From positions 1 through 35,580 of the forward strand of contig NZ_JAMBOR010000028.1 in assembly GCF_023715845.1 (NCBI RefSeq): DNA of 35,580 nucleotides, read 5' to 3'. Made by a program: the position numbers and the translations under genes. This DNA is from Fictibacillus phosphorivorans. GTDB lineage: Bacteria > Bacillota > Bacilli > Bacillales > Fictibacillaceae. Under the pieces are notes generated by a model. That model searched no databases, was not told the DNA's origin, and saw nothing but the letters and a program-made list of their open reading frames with translations. This document shows positions 23,259 through 31,638 of this stretch, one piece after another. How positions within the stretch are numbered: the first letter of the stretch is position 1; every line of letters begins with the position of its first letter.

Positions 23259-24278
23259 ATGAAGAAAAGGTTAAAGGCAGTGCTTACACTTTTTTTAGCA
23301 TTAATCCTTCTGACATCATGCAGCAGCGAATCAACAGATTCAGCAAGTTCAGGGGAGGTTTCTGCTGACGGAAAAACCTATAAGTTCAAACTTGCACATA
23401 TTACGCCGCCTTCCCATATGTGGCATAAAGCAGCAGAGAAATTTAAAGAGGAGCTTTCTAAGCGATCAGACGGAAGAATTGAGCTTGAAATCTATCCATC
23501 CTCTCAGCTTGGAAGTGAAGCAGACATGATGCAGCAGATCGAATCAGGTTCCGTTGATTTTGGATTTATTACAGCTGCTTACATAAGCTCGCGTTCTCCA
23601 TCATTTGCAGCATGGTTTGCCCCTTATGCCTTTAAAGATCTTGAGGCCGCTCATAAAGCAAGAGAAACAGAGCCGGCAAAGAAAATGCTTGCAACCCTTG
23701 ATGAACAAGGAATCACTGGTCTAGATTATTTGTTTGCAGGTCAGCGTGTCATGTTGTTTAAGGACAAGCATGTAAAGAAACCTGAAGATATGAAAGGCTT
23801 GAAACTTCGTGTAACACCAAGCCCGCCGATGCAGGATTTCTATAAATCTACCGGAGCTTCAACAGAAGGCCTTCCACTTCCGGAAGTATATTCAGCTGTT
23901 CAGACTGGTGTAATCGACGGCATGGATATGGATTTGGATGCTGCAATCACAAACAAATATTATGAAGTGGCAAAATACGGAGCCGTAACGAACCACATGG
24001 TATGGCCGGCGGTTGCTATGGTCAATAAAAGTACCTTTGAAGGGATGTCAGAAGAAGATCAAAAGATCGTCCGCGAGTCCTTAAAAGCAGCAGCGGATTA
24101 CGCTGTTGCGACACGTGCAGGACAAGAAGAAGAGTTCAGAAAAGAATTGGCAGATAACGGGATGGAAATCTATGATATTGATCCTGAACTTTTCAAACCT
24201 TATATAGAAAAGTTTGATAAAAAATATGGATCGACTGACCCGCTGATTCAGGAATTCTTAGGTGCTGTAAGGAAGTAG
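23259..24278 (+). CDS. dctP: TRAP transporter substrate-binding lipoprotein (DctP)
   Basis: The 339-aa protein begins with a lipoprotein signal (LILLTSC, cleavage before Cys21), so it is tethered outside the membrane. The DctP fold is clear: FKLAHITPPSHMWHKAAEKF, IYPSSQLGSEADMMQQIESG, GLDYLFAGQRVM, KGLKLRVTPSPPMQDFYKSTGA (conserved Arg for the substrate carboxylate) and VYSAVQTGVIDGMDMD. TRAP binding proteins usually bind organic acids. With the aminomuconate operon next door, an aromatic carboxylate such as anthranilate is a reasonable guess. A GGGGGAG site precedes the ATG; the gene lies 40 bases after iclR. Confidence 0.92.
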   Translation: MKKRLKAVLTLFLALILLTSCSSESTDSASSGEVSADGKTYKFKLAHITPPSHMWHKAAEKFKEELSKRSDGRIELEIYPSSQLGSEADMMQQIESGSVDFGFITAAYISSRSPSFAAWFAPYAFKDLEAAHKARETEPAKKMLATLDEQGITGLDYLFAGQRVMLFKDKHVKKPEDMKGLKLRVTPSPPMQDFYKSTGASTEGLPLPEVYSAVQTGVIDGMDMDLDAAITNKYYEVAKYGAVTNHMVWPAVAMVNKSTFEGMSEEDQKIVRESLKAAADYAVATRAGQEEEFRKELADNGMEIYDIDPELFKPYIEKFDKKYGSTDPLIQEFLGAVRK

Positions 24279-24301
24279 ATGAAGAGATTGGTGGGTTGAA
24301 G

Positions 24302-24853
24302 ATGGACATAGACTATGAAAAAAATATGAATCAACCTGTAAAACCTCCGATTAAAGGAGGAAGCGATATATTCTTAAGCCTAAGCAATGGAATTTCTAGA
24401 TTTGAAAAACTGCTTGCTCTGATCTTTATGTTAGCGTTAGCGATAATCGTAGCACTCTCAGTGGCATTTCGATACTTTTTTAATGCACCTCTATCATGGT
24501 CGGGAGAAGTTGCTGTGTTTCTATTGATTTGGATCAGTTTTATAGGAGGGAGTCTGGGGCTAAAAAATAAGTCCCAGGCTGCTGTTACACTTTTGCTCGA
24601 TTACTGTCCGCAAAGATTAAAGATGTGGATTGGGGTTTTCAGCCAAATCTTCATTATCGCTTTTCTAGTTTTATTATTAAAATACACATACACGTGGATC
24701 TTATCAGACGGGGTAGCTTTTCAAAAATCGACTGCTCTTTTGCTGCCCATGTGGATTCCGTATAGTGCTGTACCGATCGGCTTAACGTTTGCATGCATAC
24801 ACATACTTGCTCAATTGGTTCACATACTGAAAACGAAGGGGGCAGAATTATGA
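24302..24853 (+). CDS. dctQ: TRAP transporter small permease (DctQ)
   Basis: This protein of about 183 aa has four hydrophobic segments (about 30-55, 65-85, 105-130 and 150-175) and the DctQ pattern FRYFFNAPLSWSGEVAVFLLIWISFIGG. It pairs with DctM in the membrane and uses the sodium gradient. The ATG at 24302 follows GGTGGG; a TTG at 24296 would add two residues. Its stop overlaps the dctM start by four bases. The N-terminal 25 residues are hydrophilic and a little longer than usual. Confidence 0.88.
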   Translation: MDIDYEKNMNQPVKPPIKGGSDIFLSLSNGISRFEKLLALIFMLALAIIVALSVAFRYFFNAPLSWSGEVAVFLLIWISFIGGSLGLKNKSQAAVTLLLDYCPQRLKMWIGVFSQIFIIAFLVLLLKYTYTWILSDGVAFQKSTALLLPMWIPYSAVPIGLTFACIHILAQLVHILKTKGAEL

Positions 24854-26133
24854 CAACTGCTCTCATCATTGGAATTTTCATTCTGTTTTTATTGATGGGA
24901 ATTCCGATCTCTCTTGTGCTCGGAATGATTACAGTCGTCTACTTTTACCTGAACGGGAATACGGCATTGTTAGATTCAACACCCATGAGACTCTATTCGG
25001 GACTCGACAATTTTGGCTTATTGGCCATTCCGCTGTTCATGCTTGCAGGTGAGCTTATGAACGGAGGAGGGATTACGACTCGCCTTGTAAAATTTGCAAA
25101 AGTATTCGTCGGTCATGTACGCGGCGGACTCGCATATGTAACGGTTGTTGCCAATATGTTCTTAGCGTCAATACTAGGATCAGCGAATGCTCAGGCAGCA
25201 ATGATGAGCAAAATCATGGTGCCTGAGATGGAAAGGGAAGGGTATAACAAGGAGTTTTCATCTTCCTTAACACTGGCTTCATCAATTATCGCACCGATCA
25301 TCCCACCAAGTATGATATTCATCATCTATGGAACGCTTTCTGGAACCTCTATCGGAGGCTTGTTCATGGCAGGAATTGTGCCAGGTCTGATCTATGGAGT
25401 GGCATTCATTAGTGTTATTGCTTATATGGGATACAAATACAATTTTCCGAAAAGCAAAAGAGCAACAGGTAAAGAAATGTGGGAAAGCACCGTTAAAGTT
25501 CTGCCTGCTCTTCTTGTACCTTTTGTGATCATCTTCGGTATACTAAGCGGTGCGTTTACTGCCACCGAATCCGCTGCTGTTGCTTGTGTAATCGCCTTTT
25601 TAATAGGCATGTTCTTTTATAAGGAATTAAATGGGACTTCCATCCCTCAGATCTTGATCAACACAGTAATTAGCACGGCGACCGTTACTTTTTTAATCGC
25701 GATGGCCAATATCTTCGGCTGGCTGATCGCGTTTGAACAGATTCCGCAATTGTTTGCCGACAGCATGTTATCGATATCCGAAAACCCATTTGTGTTTTTA
25801 TTACTCGTAAACATCATGTTGTTGCTAGTAGGAATGCTTCTAGACGGAATTGCCGCACTGATCATATTAGTCCCGGTTTTTATGCCTTTGATAACGTCTT
25901 TTAATATTGATCCCATTCATTTTGGTGTCATTATCTGCATCAACTTAACAATCGGCTTACTAACTCCACCAGTAGGGACAGGTTTATTTATCGTTTCATC
26001 CATTGCCGAAGTCCGCTTTGAGAGATTAGTAAAATCTTCAGCACCCTTCTTAGTAATAGCGATCGCTATTTTATTTTTAATCACATATTTAGAAGACGCA
26101 GTTCTTTGGATCCCAAGAATGATCGGTCTTTAA
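24850..26133 (+). CDS. dctM: TRAP transporter large permease (DctM)
   Basis: This 427-aa integral membrane protein has about twelve spans. It follows the DctM/SiaM family: FLLMGIPISLVLG at the start, FGLLAIPLFMLAGELMN, VVANMFLASILGSANAQAAMM, IIAPIIPPSMIFIIYG, AFTATESAAVACV and LTPPVGTGLFIVSSIA near the end. It is the substrate-translocating subunit of the secondary, binding-protein-dependent TRAP importer. The ATG at 24850 follows GGGGGCAG and overlaps the dctQ stop (ATGA); the upstream ATG at 24793 lies inside dctQ and is rejected. A terminator follows the gene. Confidence 0.92.
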   Translation: MTTALIIGIFILFLLMGIPISLVLGMITVVYFYLNGNTALLDSTPMRLYSGLDNFGLLAIPLFMLAGELMNGGGITTRLVKFAKVFVGHVRGGLAYVTVVANMFLASILGSANAQAAMMSKIMVPEMEREGYNKEFSSSLTLASSIIAPIIPPSMIFIIYGTLSGTSIGGLFMAGIVPGLIYGVAFISVIAYMGYKYNFPKSKRATGKEMWESTVKVLPALLVPFVIIFGILSGAFTATESAAVACVIAFLIGMFFYKELNGTSIPQILINTVISTATVTFLIAMANIFGWLIAFEQIPQLFADSMLSISENPFVFLLLVNIMLLLVGMLLDGIAALIILVPVFMPLITSFNIDPIHFGVIICINLTIGLLTPPVGTGLFIVSSIAEVRFERLVKSSAPFLVIAIAILFLITYLEDAVLWIPRMIGL

Positions 26134-26135
26134 AT

Positions 26136-26167
26136 AAAGAGCCATTATTAAAAAGGCTCTTTTTTTT
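26136..26167 (+). terminator. Rho-independent terminator after the TRAP genes
   Basis: AAAGAGCC pairs with GGCTCTTT, followed by T7. It separates the TRAP transcript from the catabolic operon, which has its own promoter. Confidence 0.85.
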
Positions 26168-26259
26168 GAAGGATTATTCTTCTAAATGAATTTAATATTT
26201 GCATCATCATTGACCAAGTTTATTGGAGCATCTGAAACGGAAATCAACTCCCTAAGATT

Positions 26260-26307
26260 TTTCACAATATTAAATTAATTTTCTGATAATTTCATAATAT
26301 GAAATTT
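26260..26307. promoter_or_regulatory. Tandem probable IclR operators (sites 2 and 3)
   Basis: Site 2, 26287-26307, repeats 20 consecutive bases of the palindrome before iclR. Site 3, 26260-26274 (TTTCACAATATTAAA), matches 13 of 15 bases of the core TTTCATAATATGAAA. The centres are 30 bases apart, about three helical turns, so two dimers would sit on one face of the DNA just upstream of the promoter. Confidence 0.7.
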
Positions 26308-26312
26308 CTGCG

Positions 26313-26342
26313 TTGAGTGTTGAAAGCGCTTTCTTATATAGT
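26313..26342 (+). promoter_or_regulatory. Catabolic operon promoter with CcpA cre site
   Basis: TTGAGT (26313-26318), an 18-base spacer and TATAGT (26337-26342). Inside the spacer TGAAAGCGCTTTCT (26321-26334) is a full cre match and contains a 12-bp perfect palindrome. CcpA binding would block the promoter; IclR sites lie immediately upstream. Confidence 0.72.
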
Positions 26343-26383
26343 GATTACAAATTAAACAACTATTCATAGAGGAGGCAAATGGT

Positions 26384-27871
26384 ATGGGAATTAGAACTGG
26401 TGCAGAATATATCCAAGGTTTGCAGTCCCGTTCACCAGAAATTTGGTTAGAGGGCAGGAGAGTCACAGATGTTGTAAACGAACCAGTCTTTAAACAGCCG
26501 ATTCAAGAGATCGCCAAACTGTACGACATGCAGCACGACCCGCAATATCAAGATTCCATTACACATATTTGCAAAGAAACAGGTGAAAGGGTTAATAACG
26601 CATTCCTTCACCCGACGAGCTATGAAGAATTGATGGCAAGAAGCCAGCTGTTTGAAATTTATGCAAGATCTACGTTTGGGCTCATGGGCCGTACCCCTGA
26701 CTTTTTGAACGTTGTCGTAACAGGCATGGCACATAATGGATGGTTCTTAGATCAGTACAATCCAGAATGGTCTTTGAATATCAAAAACTACTATAACTAC
26801 ATAAGAGACAATGATCTGTTTTTAACTCATGCGATCATTAATCCGCAGAACGACCGAAGCAAGAACTCTCATGGGCAAAAAGATATGTTTACGCATCTTG
26901 GAGCCGTTGAAGAAACACCAGAGGGACTAATCGTACGTGGAGCAAAAATGCTCGCAACCCTTGCTCCGATAACAGACGAAGTTATCATCTACTCGTTCCC
27001 TGGGTTCGCACCTGGAGACGAACGCTATGCTCTTGCATTTGCGGTGCCGGTGGACACGCCAGGACTGAAACTCGTTTGCCGTGAACCGATGCAGGATGGA
27101 AAACGCTCACTGTTTGATCATCCACTCGCTTCTTGTTTTGAAGAAATGGATGCACTTCTAGTCTTTAATGATGTACTGGTTCCTTGGGATCGTGTCTTTC
27201 TCTATAACAATGTGGAAGCTGCTAATCTTTTATATCCGAAGACTGGAATCGCCCAACAGCCTGCCCACCAATCAGGGGTTAGAGGCTATGTAAAACTAGC
27301 ATTTGCAACAGAAGTAGCTTGTAAACTAGCTGACTCAATCGGGGTAGATGGATACCTAAACGTTCAGAATGACTTAGGTGAACTTGTACAAAATGTAGAA
27401 GTTATCCGCTCTTTATTGCGTGTAGCGGAGTATGAGTATGAAACGACATCGTCTGGTGAAGTGATGCCGAATGGTGCAGCACTCGAGACGATCCGAGGCA
27501 TGCTTCCAAAGATGTATCCACGAGCGATCGAAGTCATCCAGATCATCGGTGCAGGCGGCTTGCTCATGTCACCGACGGGAGATGATTTTAACGTTCCAGA
27601 ACTTCGTAGTGAGATCGATAAGTATTACGTAGGCCGTGAAGGTGTTGATTCACTAGAACGTGTGAAGCTGTTTAAGCTTGCTTGGGATCTCTGCGGAGAA
27701 GCTTTCGGGCAGCGCCTTGTACAATATGAGCGCTATTACACAGGGGATCCTATTCGGAAGAGAGCGATTTTCTATAACGGTTATAAACGAAAAGCGAAAT
27801 TCTCAATGGTTGATGAAGCCCTTTCTGTCACACATGATTTTGTAGCTGACCAGCAAAAGCTGGCTAAATAA
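26384..27871 (+). CDS. HpaB-family FADH2-dependent monooxygenase, probable anthranilate 3-monooxygenase
   Basis: The 495-aa protein is the large (oxygenase) component of a two-component flavin monooxygenase of the 4-hydroxyphenylacetate 3-hydroxylase family. Family patterns: the N-terminal [13 protein letters not shown] and [46 protein letters not shown], the central [20 protein letters not shown], and [14 protein letters not shown]. Its genes for 3-hydroxyanthranilate breakdown follow at once, so the likely reaction is ortho-hydroxylation of anthranilate to 3-hydroxyanthranilate, as reported for a related system in Geobacillus (from memory). A GGAGG site lies eight bases before the ATG. The needed flavin reductase is not in the window. 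Confidence 0.82.
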   Translation: MGIRTGAEYIQGLQSRSPEIWLEGRRVTDVVNEPVFKQPIQEIAKLYDMQHDPQYQDSITHICKETGERVNNAFLHPTSYEELMARSQLFEIYARSTFGLMGRTPDFLNVVVTGMAHNGWFLDQYNPEWSLNIKNYYNYIRDNDLFLTHAIINPQNDRSKNSHGQKDMFTHLGAVEETPEGLIVRGAKMLATLAPITDEVIIYSFPGFAPGDERYALAFAVPVDTPGLKLVCREPMQDGKRSLFDHPLASCFEEMDALLVFNDVLVPWDRVFLYNNVEAANLLYPKTGIAQQPAHQSGVRGYVKLAFATEVACKLADSIGVDGYLNVQNDLGELVQNVEVIRSLLRVAEYEYETTSSGEVMPNGAALETIRGMLPKMYPRAIEVIQIIGAGGLLMSPTGDDFNVPELRSEIDKYYVGREGVDSLERVKLFKLAWDLCGEAFGQRLVQYERYYTGDPIRKRAIFYNGYKRKAKFSMVDEALSVTHDFVADQQKLAK

Positions 27872-27886
27872 AAGGAGGCAATTAGG

Positions 27887-28429
27887 ATGAGTACAACAAC
27901 AACTTTACAATCTTTTAACCTATTAAAATGGATCGAAGAAAACAAGGATCTTCTTAAGCCACCGGTAAACAACAAGGTAATCTGGCAGGATTCTGAATTT
28001 ATCGCGATGATTTTAGGCGGACCGAACAAAAGACGAGACTTCCATGTGGACCCATCAGATGAGTTCTTCTATCAGATCAAAGGCAGCTGTTATGTAGAGA
28101 TCATCAATCAAGAAGGCAAGCGTGAAGTTGTGGAAGTAAAAGAAGGTGATGTTTTCATGCTTCCTGCCATGGTTCCACATTCACCTCACCGTGTAGCCGA
28201 TTCGTACGGTTTGGTTATCGAGCGCAAACGTGCACAAGGAGAGCTTGAGGATTTTGTATGGTTCTGCGATCGCTGTGACTCAGAGATGCACCGCGTGACC
28301 GTTCAGTTAAATGATATTGAAAAGCAAGTAAAAGAAGCGATCCATAGCTTTAACTCAAATGAACGTATCCGTTTGTGCAAAGACTGCGGCTATCAGATGC
28401 CTGAGAACGTGGAGGAATGGAAGTGCTAA
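27887..28429 (+). CDS. nbaC: 3-hydroxyanthranilate 3,4-dioxygenase
   Basis: This 180-aa cupin opens the ring of 3-hydroxyanthranilate to 2-amino-3-carboxymuconate semialdehyde. The Fe(II) ligands are expected at H53, E59 (RDFHVDPSDEFFYQIKG) and H98 (PAMVPHSPHR). Arg50 and Arg102 probably hold the substrate carboxylate. The bacterial-type C-terminal rubredoxin-like iron site is complete: CDRC (127-130) and CKDC (164-167). An AAAAGGAGG site precedes the ATG. Its last codons overlap the decarboxylase gene, so translation is coupled. Confidence 0.93.
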   Translation: MSTTTTLQSFNLLKWIEENKDLLKPPVNNKVIWQDSEFIAMILGGPNKRRDFHVDPSDEFFYQIKGSCYVEIINQEGKREVVEVKEGDVFMLPAMVPHSPHRVADSYGLVIERKRAQGELEDFVWFCDRCDSEMHRVTVQLNDIEKQVKEAIHSFNSNERIRLCKDCGYQMPENVEEWKC

Positions 28430-29463
28430 GAATTGACTTTCACACACATATCATTCCAGAGTCATTTCCTGACTTTGCTGAGAAGTATGGTGGGGAAAGA
28501 TGGCCGGTTTTAAACAGAACATGTGCATGTGGAGCTGCCATTATGGTCGGCGGCAAAAATTTCAGGGACGTAACCGACCAAGTGTGGGATCCGAAAAAAA
28601 GGATTGATGACATGGATCGTGAAGGGGTAGACATTCAAGTTCTATCCCCGATCCCTGTCACATTTTCCTATTGGGCACCGCCGGAACAAGCAGAAGCGAT
28701 GGCACGAATCCAAAATGACTTCATCGCCGAAACGGTGAAAGAATATCCTGACCGTTTTGCAGGACTTGGAACCGTGCCGATGCAGGATGCTGAGACTGCA
28801 ATCCGTGAGATGGACCGCTGCATGAACGAACTCGGTCTTCATGGCATTGAGATCGGAACGAATATTAACGGTCAGAACCTGGACCATCCTTCTTTTATGG
28901 AGTTCTTTAAAAAAGCGGAGGAGTGGGAAGTTCCACTCTTCATCCATCCGTGGGAAACCCTTGGTAAAGAACGTATGCCAAACCATAACTTCATGTATAC
29001 GATCGGGATGCCGAGTGAGACGGCACTTGCAGCAGCATCACTAATCTGGAGCGGAATGATGGAGAAGTTTCCAAAACTGAAGGTCTGTTTTGCTCATGGC
29101 GGCGGCGCATTTCCTTATTTGATTCCGCGACTTGATCAGGGCTGGCATGTGTGGCCTCACTTACGTCTGACCACACATCCTCCAAGTCATTATGCGAAGC
29201 AATTTTATTTTGATTCACTCAATTATGACCCGATGAACATCCGGTATATGATGGAGCGTTTTGGGTCTGACAAAATTTTTATGGGTTCTGATTATCCGTT
29301 CTTGTTGCGTGAAGTGAATCCAGGAAAAGTTCTGGATGAAACACTGGAGCTTACAAATGAACAACGCAAGGCAATGCTTGGCGGCAACGCAGCAGCCTTT
29401 TTGAATCTTGAAAAACGAAAGCGGGGTGCAGCGGTTGCAACTCATTCAAACACCGGAGGATAA
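28423..29463 (+). CDS. nbaD: 2-amino-3-carboxymuconate-6-semialdehyde decarboxylase (ACMSD)
   Basis: This 346-aa amidohydrolase-fold enzyme removes CO2 from 2-amino-3-carboxymuconate semialdehyde to give 2-aminomuconate semialdehyde. The Zn ligands are visible: DFHTH (His7, His9), FIHPWET (His about 174) and the Asp in MGSDYPF (about 290), with the catalytic His in CFAHGGGAFPYL (about 225). The GTG at 28423 is preferred because GGAGG lies seven bases before it; an ATG at 28417 touches the ribosome binding site. It diverts the pathway from quinolinate formation. Confidence 0.92.
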   Translation: MLRIDFHTHIIPESFPDFAEKYGGERWPVLNRTCACGAAIMVGGKNFRDVTDQVWDPKKRIDDMDREGVDIQVLSPIPVTFSYWAPPEQAEAMARIQNDFIAETVKEYPDRFAGLGTVPMQDAETAIREMDRCMNELGLHGIEIGTNINGQNLDHPSFMEFFKKAEEWEVPLFIHPWETLGKERMPNHNFMYTIGMPSETALAAASLIWSGMMEKFPKLKVCFAHGGGAFPYLIPRLDQGWHVWPHLRLTTHPPSHYAKQFYFDSLNYDPMNIRYMMERFGSDKIFMGSDYPFLLREVNPGKVLDETLELTNEQRKAMLGGNAAAFLNLEKRKRGAAVATHSNTGG

Positions 29464-29905
29464 GCTAGAACGATTGGGGCTTGTACTGCCAGAAGTGCGC
29501 CCGTCTGTCGGGAATTATGTAAGCTGTGTCCGAGTGGGCAATCTTCTTTTTACAGCGGGACAAGGTGTTGATCAATATCATGGAAAGGTTGGTAAAGACC
29601 TGACGCTGGAAGATGGATATGCGGCATCAAGACAGTCTATGCTCAATCTGCTTGCTGTTGTTCAGCACGAACTGGGAAGTTTAAACAAGGTGAAACGGAT
29701 TGTTAAGCTTTTAGGGTTTGTAAACTGCACAGAAGATTTTACCGATCAGCCGAAAGTTATCAACGGTGCGTCTGATCTCTTGGTCGATATTTTTGGTGAA
29801 AAGGGAAAACATGCAAGATCTGCAGTTGGAATGGCACAGCTTCCAGGGGGAACGGCGATAGAAATTGAGATGATTGTTGAGATCGAAGAAGAGAAGGGGG
29901 ACTAG
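29435..29905 (+). CDS. nbaF: RidA-type 2-aminomuconate deaminase
   Basis: This protein of about 156 aa belongs to the RidA/YjgF superfamily, subgroup with YjgH-like length (LFTAGQGVDQYHGKVGKDLT, LGSLNKVKRIVKLLGFVN, INGASDLLVDIFGEKGKHARSAVGMAQLPGG). In nba-type clusters this family supplies 2-aminomuconate deaminase, turning 2-aminomuconate into 4-oxalocrotonate plus ammonia. The Arg of the ARSAVG motif is the usual active-site residue of the fold. The start is uncertain: TTG 29435 has GGGGTG six bases upstream, while GTG 29426 and TTG 29408 are alternatives. All lie inside the end of nbaD. The gene ends three bases before the dehydrogenase GTG. Confidence 0.87.
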   Translation: MQLIQTPEDKLERLGLVLPEVRPSVGNYVSCVRVGNLLFTAGQGVDQYHGKVGKDLTLEDGYAASRQSMLNLLAVVQHELGSLNKVKRIVKLLGFVNCTEDFTDQPKVINGASDLLVDIFGEKGKHARSAVGMAQLPGGTAIEIEMIVEIEEEKGD

Positions 29906-29908
29906 AAC

Positions 29909-31378
29909 GTGAAATCAGAAACCCTTACACAACAGGTAAAAGTAAAAAACGCGAGACTGTTCATTGATGGAGAATATGTAGATGCACGATCTGGGGAGAC
30001 GTTTGAATCGATAAATCCAGCGACGAACGAGAAACTTGCACTTGTAGCAAACGGCAGTGAGCAAGATGCGAAGCGTGCGATCCAATCTGCTAAAATGGCT
30101 TATGACAGTGGGGTTTGGAGCAGGATGCCTCTTGAAGAGCGTTCAGATATTTTATGCAAGATGGCAGATCTCATCATGGAGAATGTGGAAGAGCTAGCGA
30201 TGGTTGAAACGCTCGATGTCGGTAAACCGATCAAAGAAAGTCGAGGGTTTGATATCCCCCGTGCTGCATCTAATTTCCGCTTTTTTGCCGAGATGTCAAA
30301 ATATATGGTGAGTGAGCACTACGATAAACACAACATTATGTCTTATGCCAAGTATAGTCCTGCGGGAGTTACGAGTCTGATCATCCCGTGGAATCTTCCG
30401 TTTATGCAGATGACATGGAAAGCTTCAGCTGCCCTAGCTGCAGGAAATACGGTTGTTGTCAAACCAGCTTCCTATACTCCTCTTTCTGCAGTGATGTTTG
30501 GGGACATTGCGAATGAAGCCGGACTGCCGCCAGGAGTACTGAACATCATTACTGGCCCTGGCAGTACGATGGGAGCCGCAATGACCACAGATCCCAACGT
30601 ACGTCGCATCTCTTTTGTCGGAGAATCAAGCACAGGAAAGACGATCATGAAAAACGCAGCTGAAAATTTGATACCGGTATCGCTAGAGTTAGGCGGTAAA
30701 TCAGCAAACATCGTTTTTGAAGATGCTGATCTAGATGAAGCGGTCAAAGGGTCCATAGATGCCATCTATCGGAATCAAGGAGAAATCTGCTTGGCAGGAT
30801 CCAGATTGCTTCTGCAAGAAAGCATTTATGATGAGTTTATGGACAAATTCGTTGCAGCTGTTAAGAAGATAAAAGTTGGCGACCCAACCCAAGAAGACAC
30901 CGATATGGGAGCTCTTGTATCGAAAGGTCATCTTGAATCGGTCGAAAACTATGTAGATATCGGATTAAAAGAAGGAGCTAAGCTCGCATGCGGAGGTAAG
31001 CGGGTTGAAGGTCTTGAAGGGGGCAATTTTTATGAACCCACTGTTTTGTATGATGTGAACAATAAGTGGCGTGTGGCACAGGAAGAAATCTTTGGTCCGG
31101 TTCTTGTGGTCATCCCTTTTAAAACAGAAGAAGAGGCGATCCGCATTGCAAATGATTCACAGTATGGACTAGCAGGCGTGGTCTGGACGAATGATATTCG
31201 CAGAGCACAGCGGGTTTCAGCGGCTGTTGATTCAGGTCTGCTCTGGGTGAACTGCTGGTACATACGTGACCTTCGAACACCGTTTGGCGGTTCAAAAGCA
31301 AGCGGGATCGGACGAGAAGGCGGCAGACACAGCTTCGAATTTTATTCAGAAGTGAAGACGATAACGATGAAGTTATAA
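29909..31378 (+). CDS. nbaE: 2-aminomuconate-6-semialdehyde dehydrogenase
   Basis: This 489-aa NAD-dependent aldehyde dehydrogenase oxidises 2-aminomuconate semialdehyde to 2-aminomuconate. It shows LIIPWNLPFMQMTWKASAAL (about 152-171), the GESSTGKTIM cofactor region, the general base Glu in LELGGKSANIVF (about 261) and the catalytic Cys in NQGEICLAGSR (about 294). EEIFGPVLVVIPF and PFGGSKASGIGREGG follow near the end. The GTG start has a GAAGGGGGA site. It sits between the deaminase gene and an intergenic repeat. Other HMSDH-type substrates cannot be ruled out. Confidence 0.9.
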   Translation: MKSETLTQQVKVKNARLFIDGEYVDARSGETFESINPATNEKLALVANGSEQDAKRAIQSAKMAYDSGVWSRMPLEERSDILCKMADLIMENVEELAMVETLDVGKPIKESRGFDIPRAASNFRFFAEMSKYMVSEHYDKHNIMSYAKYSPAGVTSLIIPWNLPFMQMTWKASAALAAGNTVVVKPASYTPLSAVMFGDIANEAGLPPGVLNIITGPGSTMGAAMTTDPNVRRISFVGESSTGKTIMKNAAENLIPVSLELGGKSANIVFEDADLDEAVKGSIDAIYRNQGEICLAGSRLLLQESIYDEFMDKFVAAVKKIKVGDPTQEDTDMGALVSKGHLESVENYVDIGLKEGAKLACGGKRVEGLEGGNFYEPTVLYDVNNKWRVAQEEIFGPVLVVIPFKTEEEAIRIANDSQYGLAGVVWTNDIRRAQRVSAAVDSGLLWVNCWYIRDLRTPFGGSKASGIGREGGRHSFEFYSEVKTITMKL

Positions 31379-31423
31379 TGTCGAAAGAAGATGCTATAAA
31401 GGGCTTTAAAGACCTCTTTGCAA

Positions 31424-31523
31424 GTTGGTTGGAGCGCAAGGTGCGAGACTCCTAACGGCGCAAAGCGCAGAGGAGGCTCACCGCACGCCCCCGGAAAACG
31501 AGCATCCTGAAGTGGAAATCAAC
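31424..31523 (+). repeat. G+C-rich Bacillaceae-type intergenic repeat
   Basis: From GTTGGTTGGAGCGCAAGG through GCGAGACTCC, GAGGAGGCTCACCGCACGCC and CGGAAAACGAGCATCC to GGAAATCAAC: this fits a repeated intergenic element I recall from many Bacillaceae genomes. It sits inside the catabolic operon between nbaE and nbaH. A half copy lies at 4070-4103. The middle is shorter than copies I remember. Confidence 0.75.
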
Positions 31524-31638
31524 TTCTTTCATTTGTTTTTAACCGTAACAAAGGCCTTACTTAAATATAGTTTTTTTAAACGTGATTGGATTCCAGTCGC
31601 GTTTTGCTCTTTGAATAGAGAAAGGAGGATTTACTAAG
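31524..31638 (+). other. Leader of nbaH with a 12-bp hairpin
   Basis: After the repeat the sequence is A+T-rich with no gene. AAACGTGATTGG (31578-31589) and CCAGTCGCGTTT (31593-31604) form a fully paired stem with a three-base loop. Only a weak T-run follows. It may slow or process the operon mRNA. AAAGGAGGA then serves nbaH. Confidence 0.5.

Noticed and set aside
31378-31455. 25-codon frame starting in the nbaE stop (MSKEDAIKGFKDLF)
   Set aside because: Very short, no ribosome binding site, and ends inside the repeat; may be a chance or degraded frame.
31425-31637. 70-codon plus-strand frame across the intergenic repeat
   Set aside because: Its coding look comes from the G+C-rich repeat; there is no ribosome binding site.
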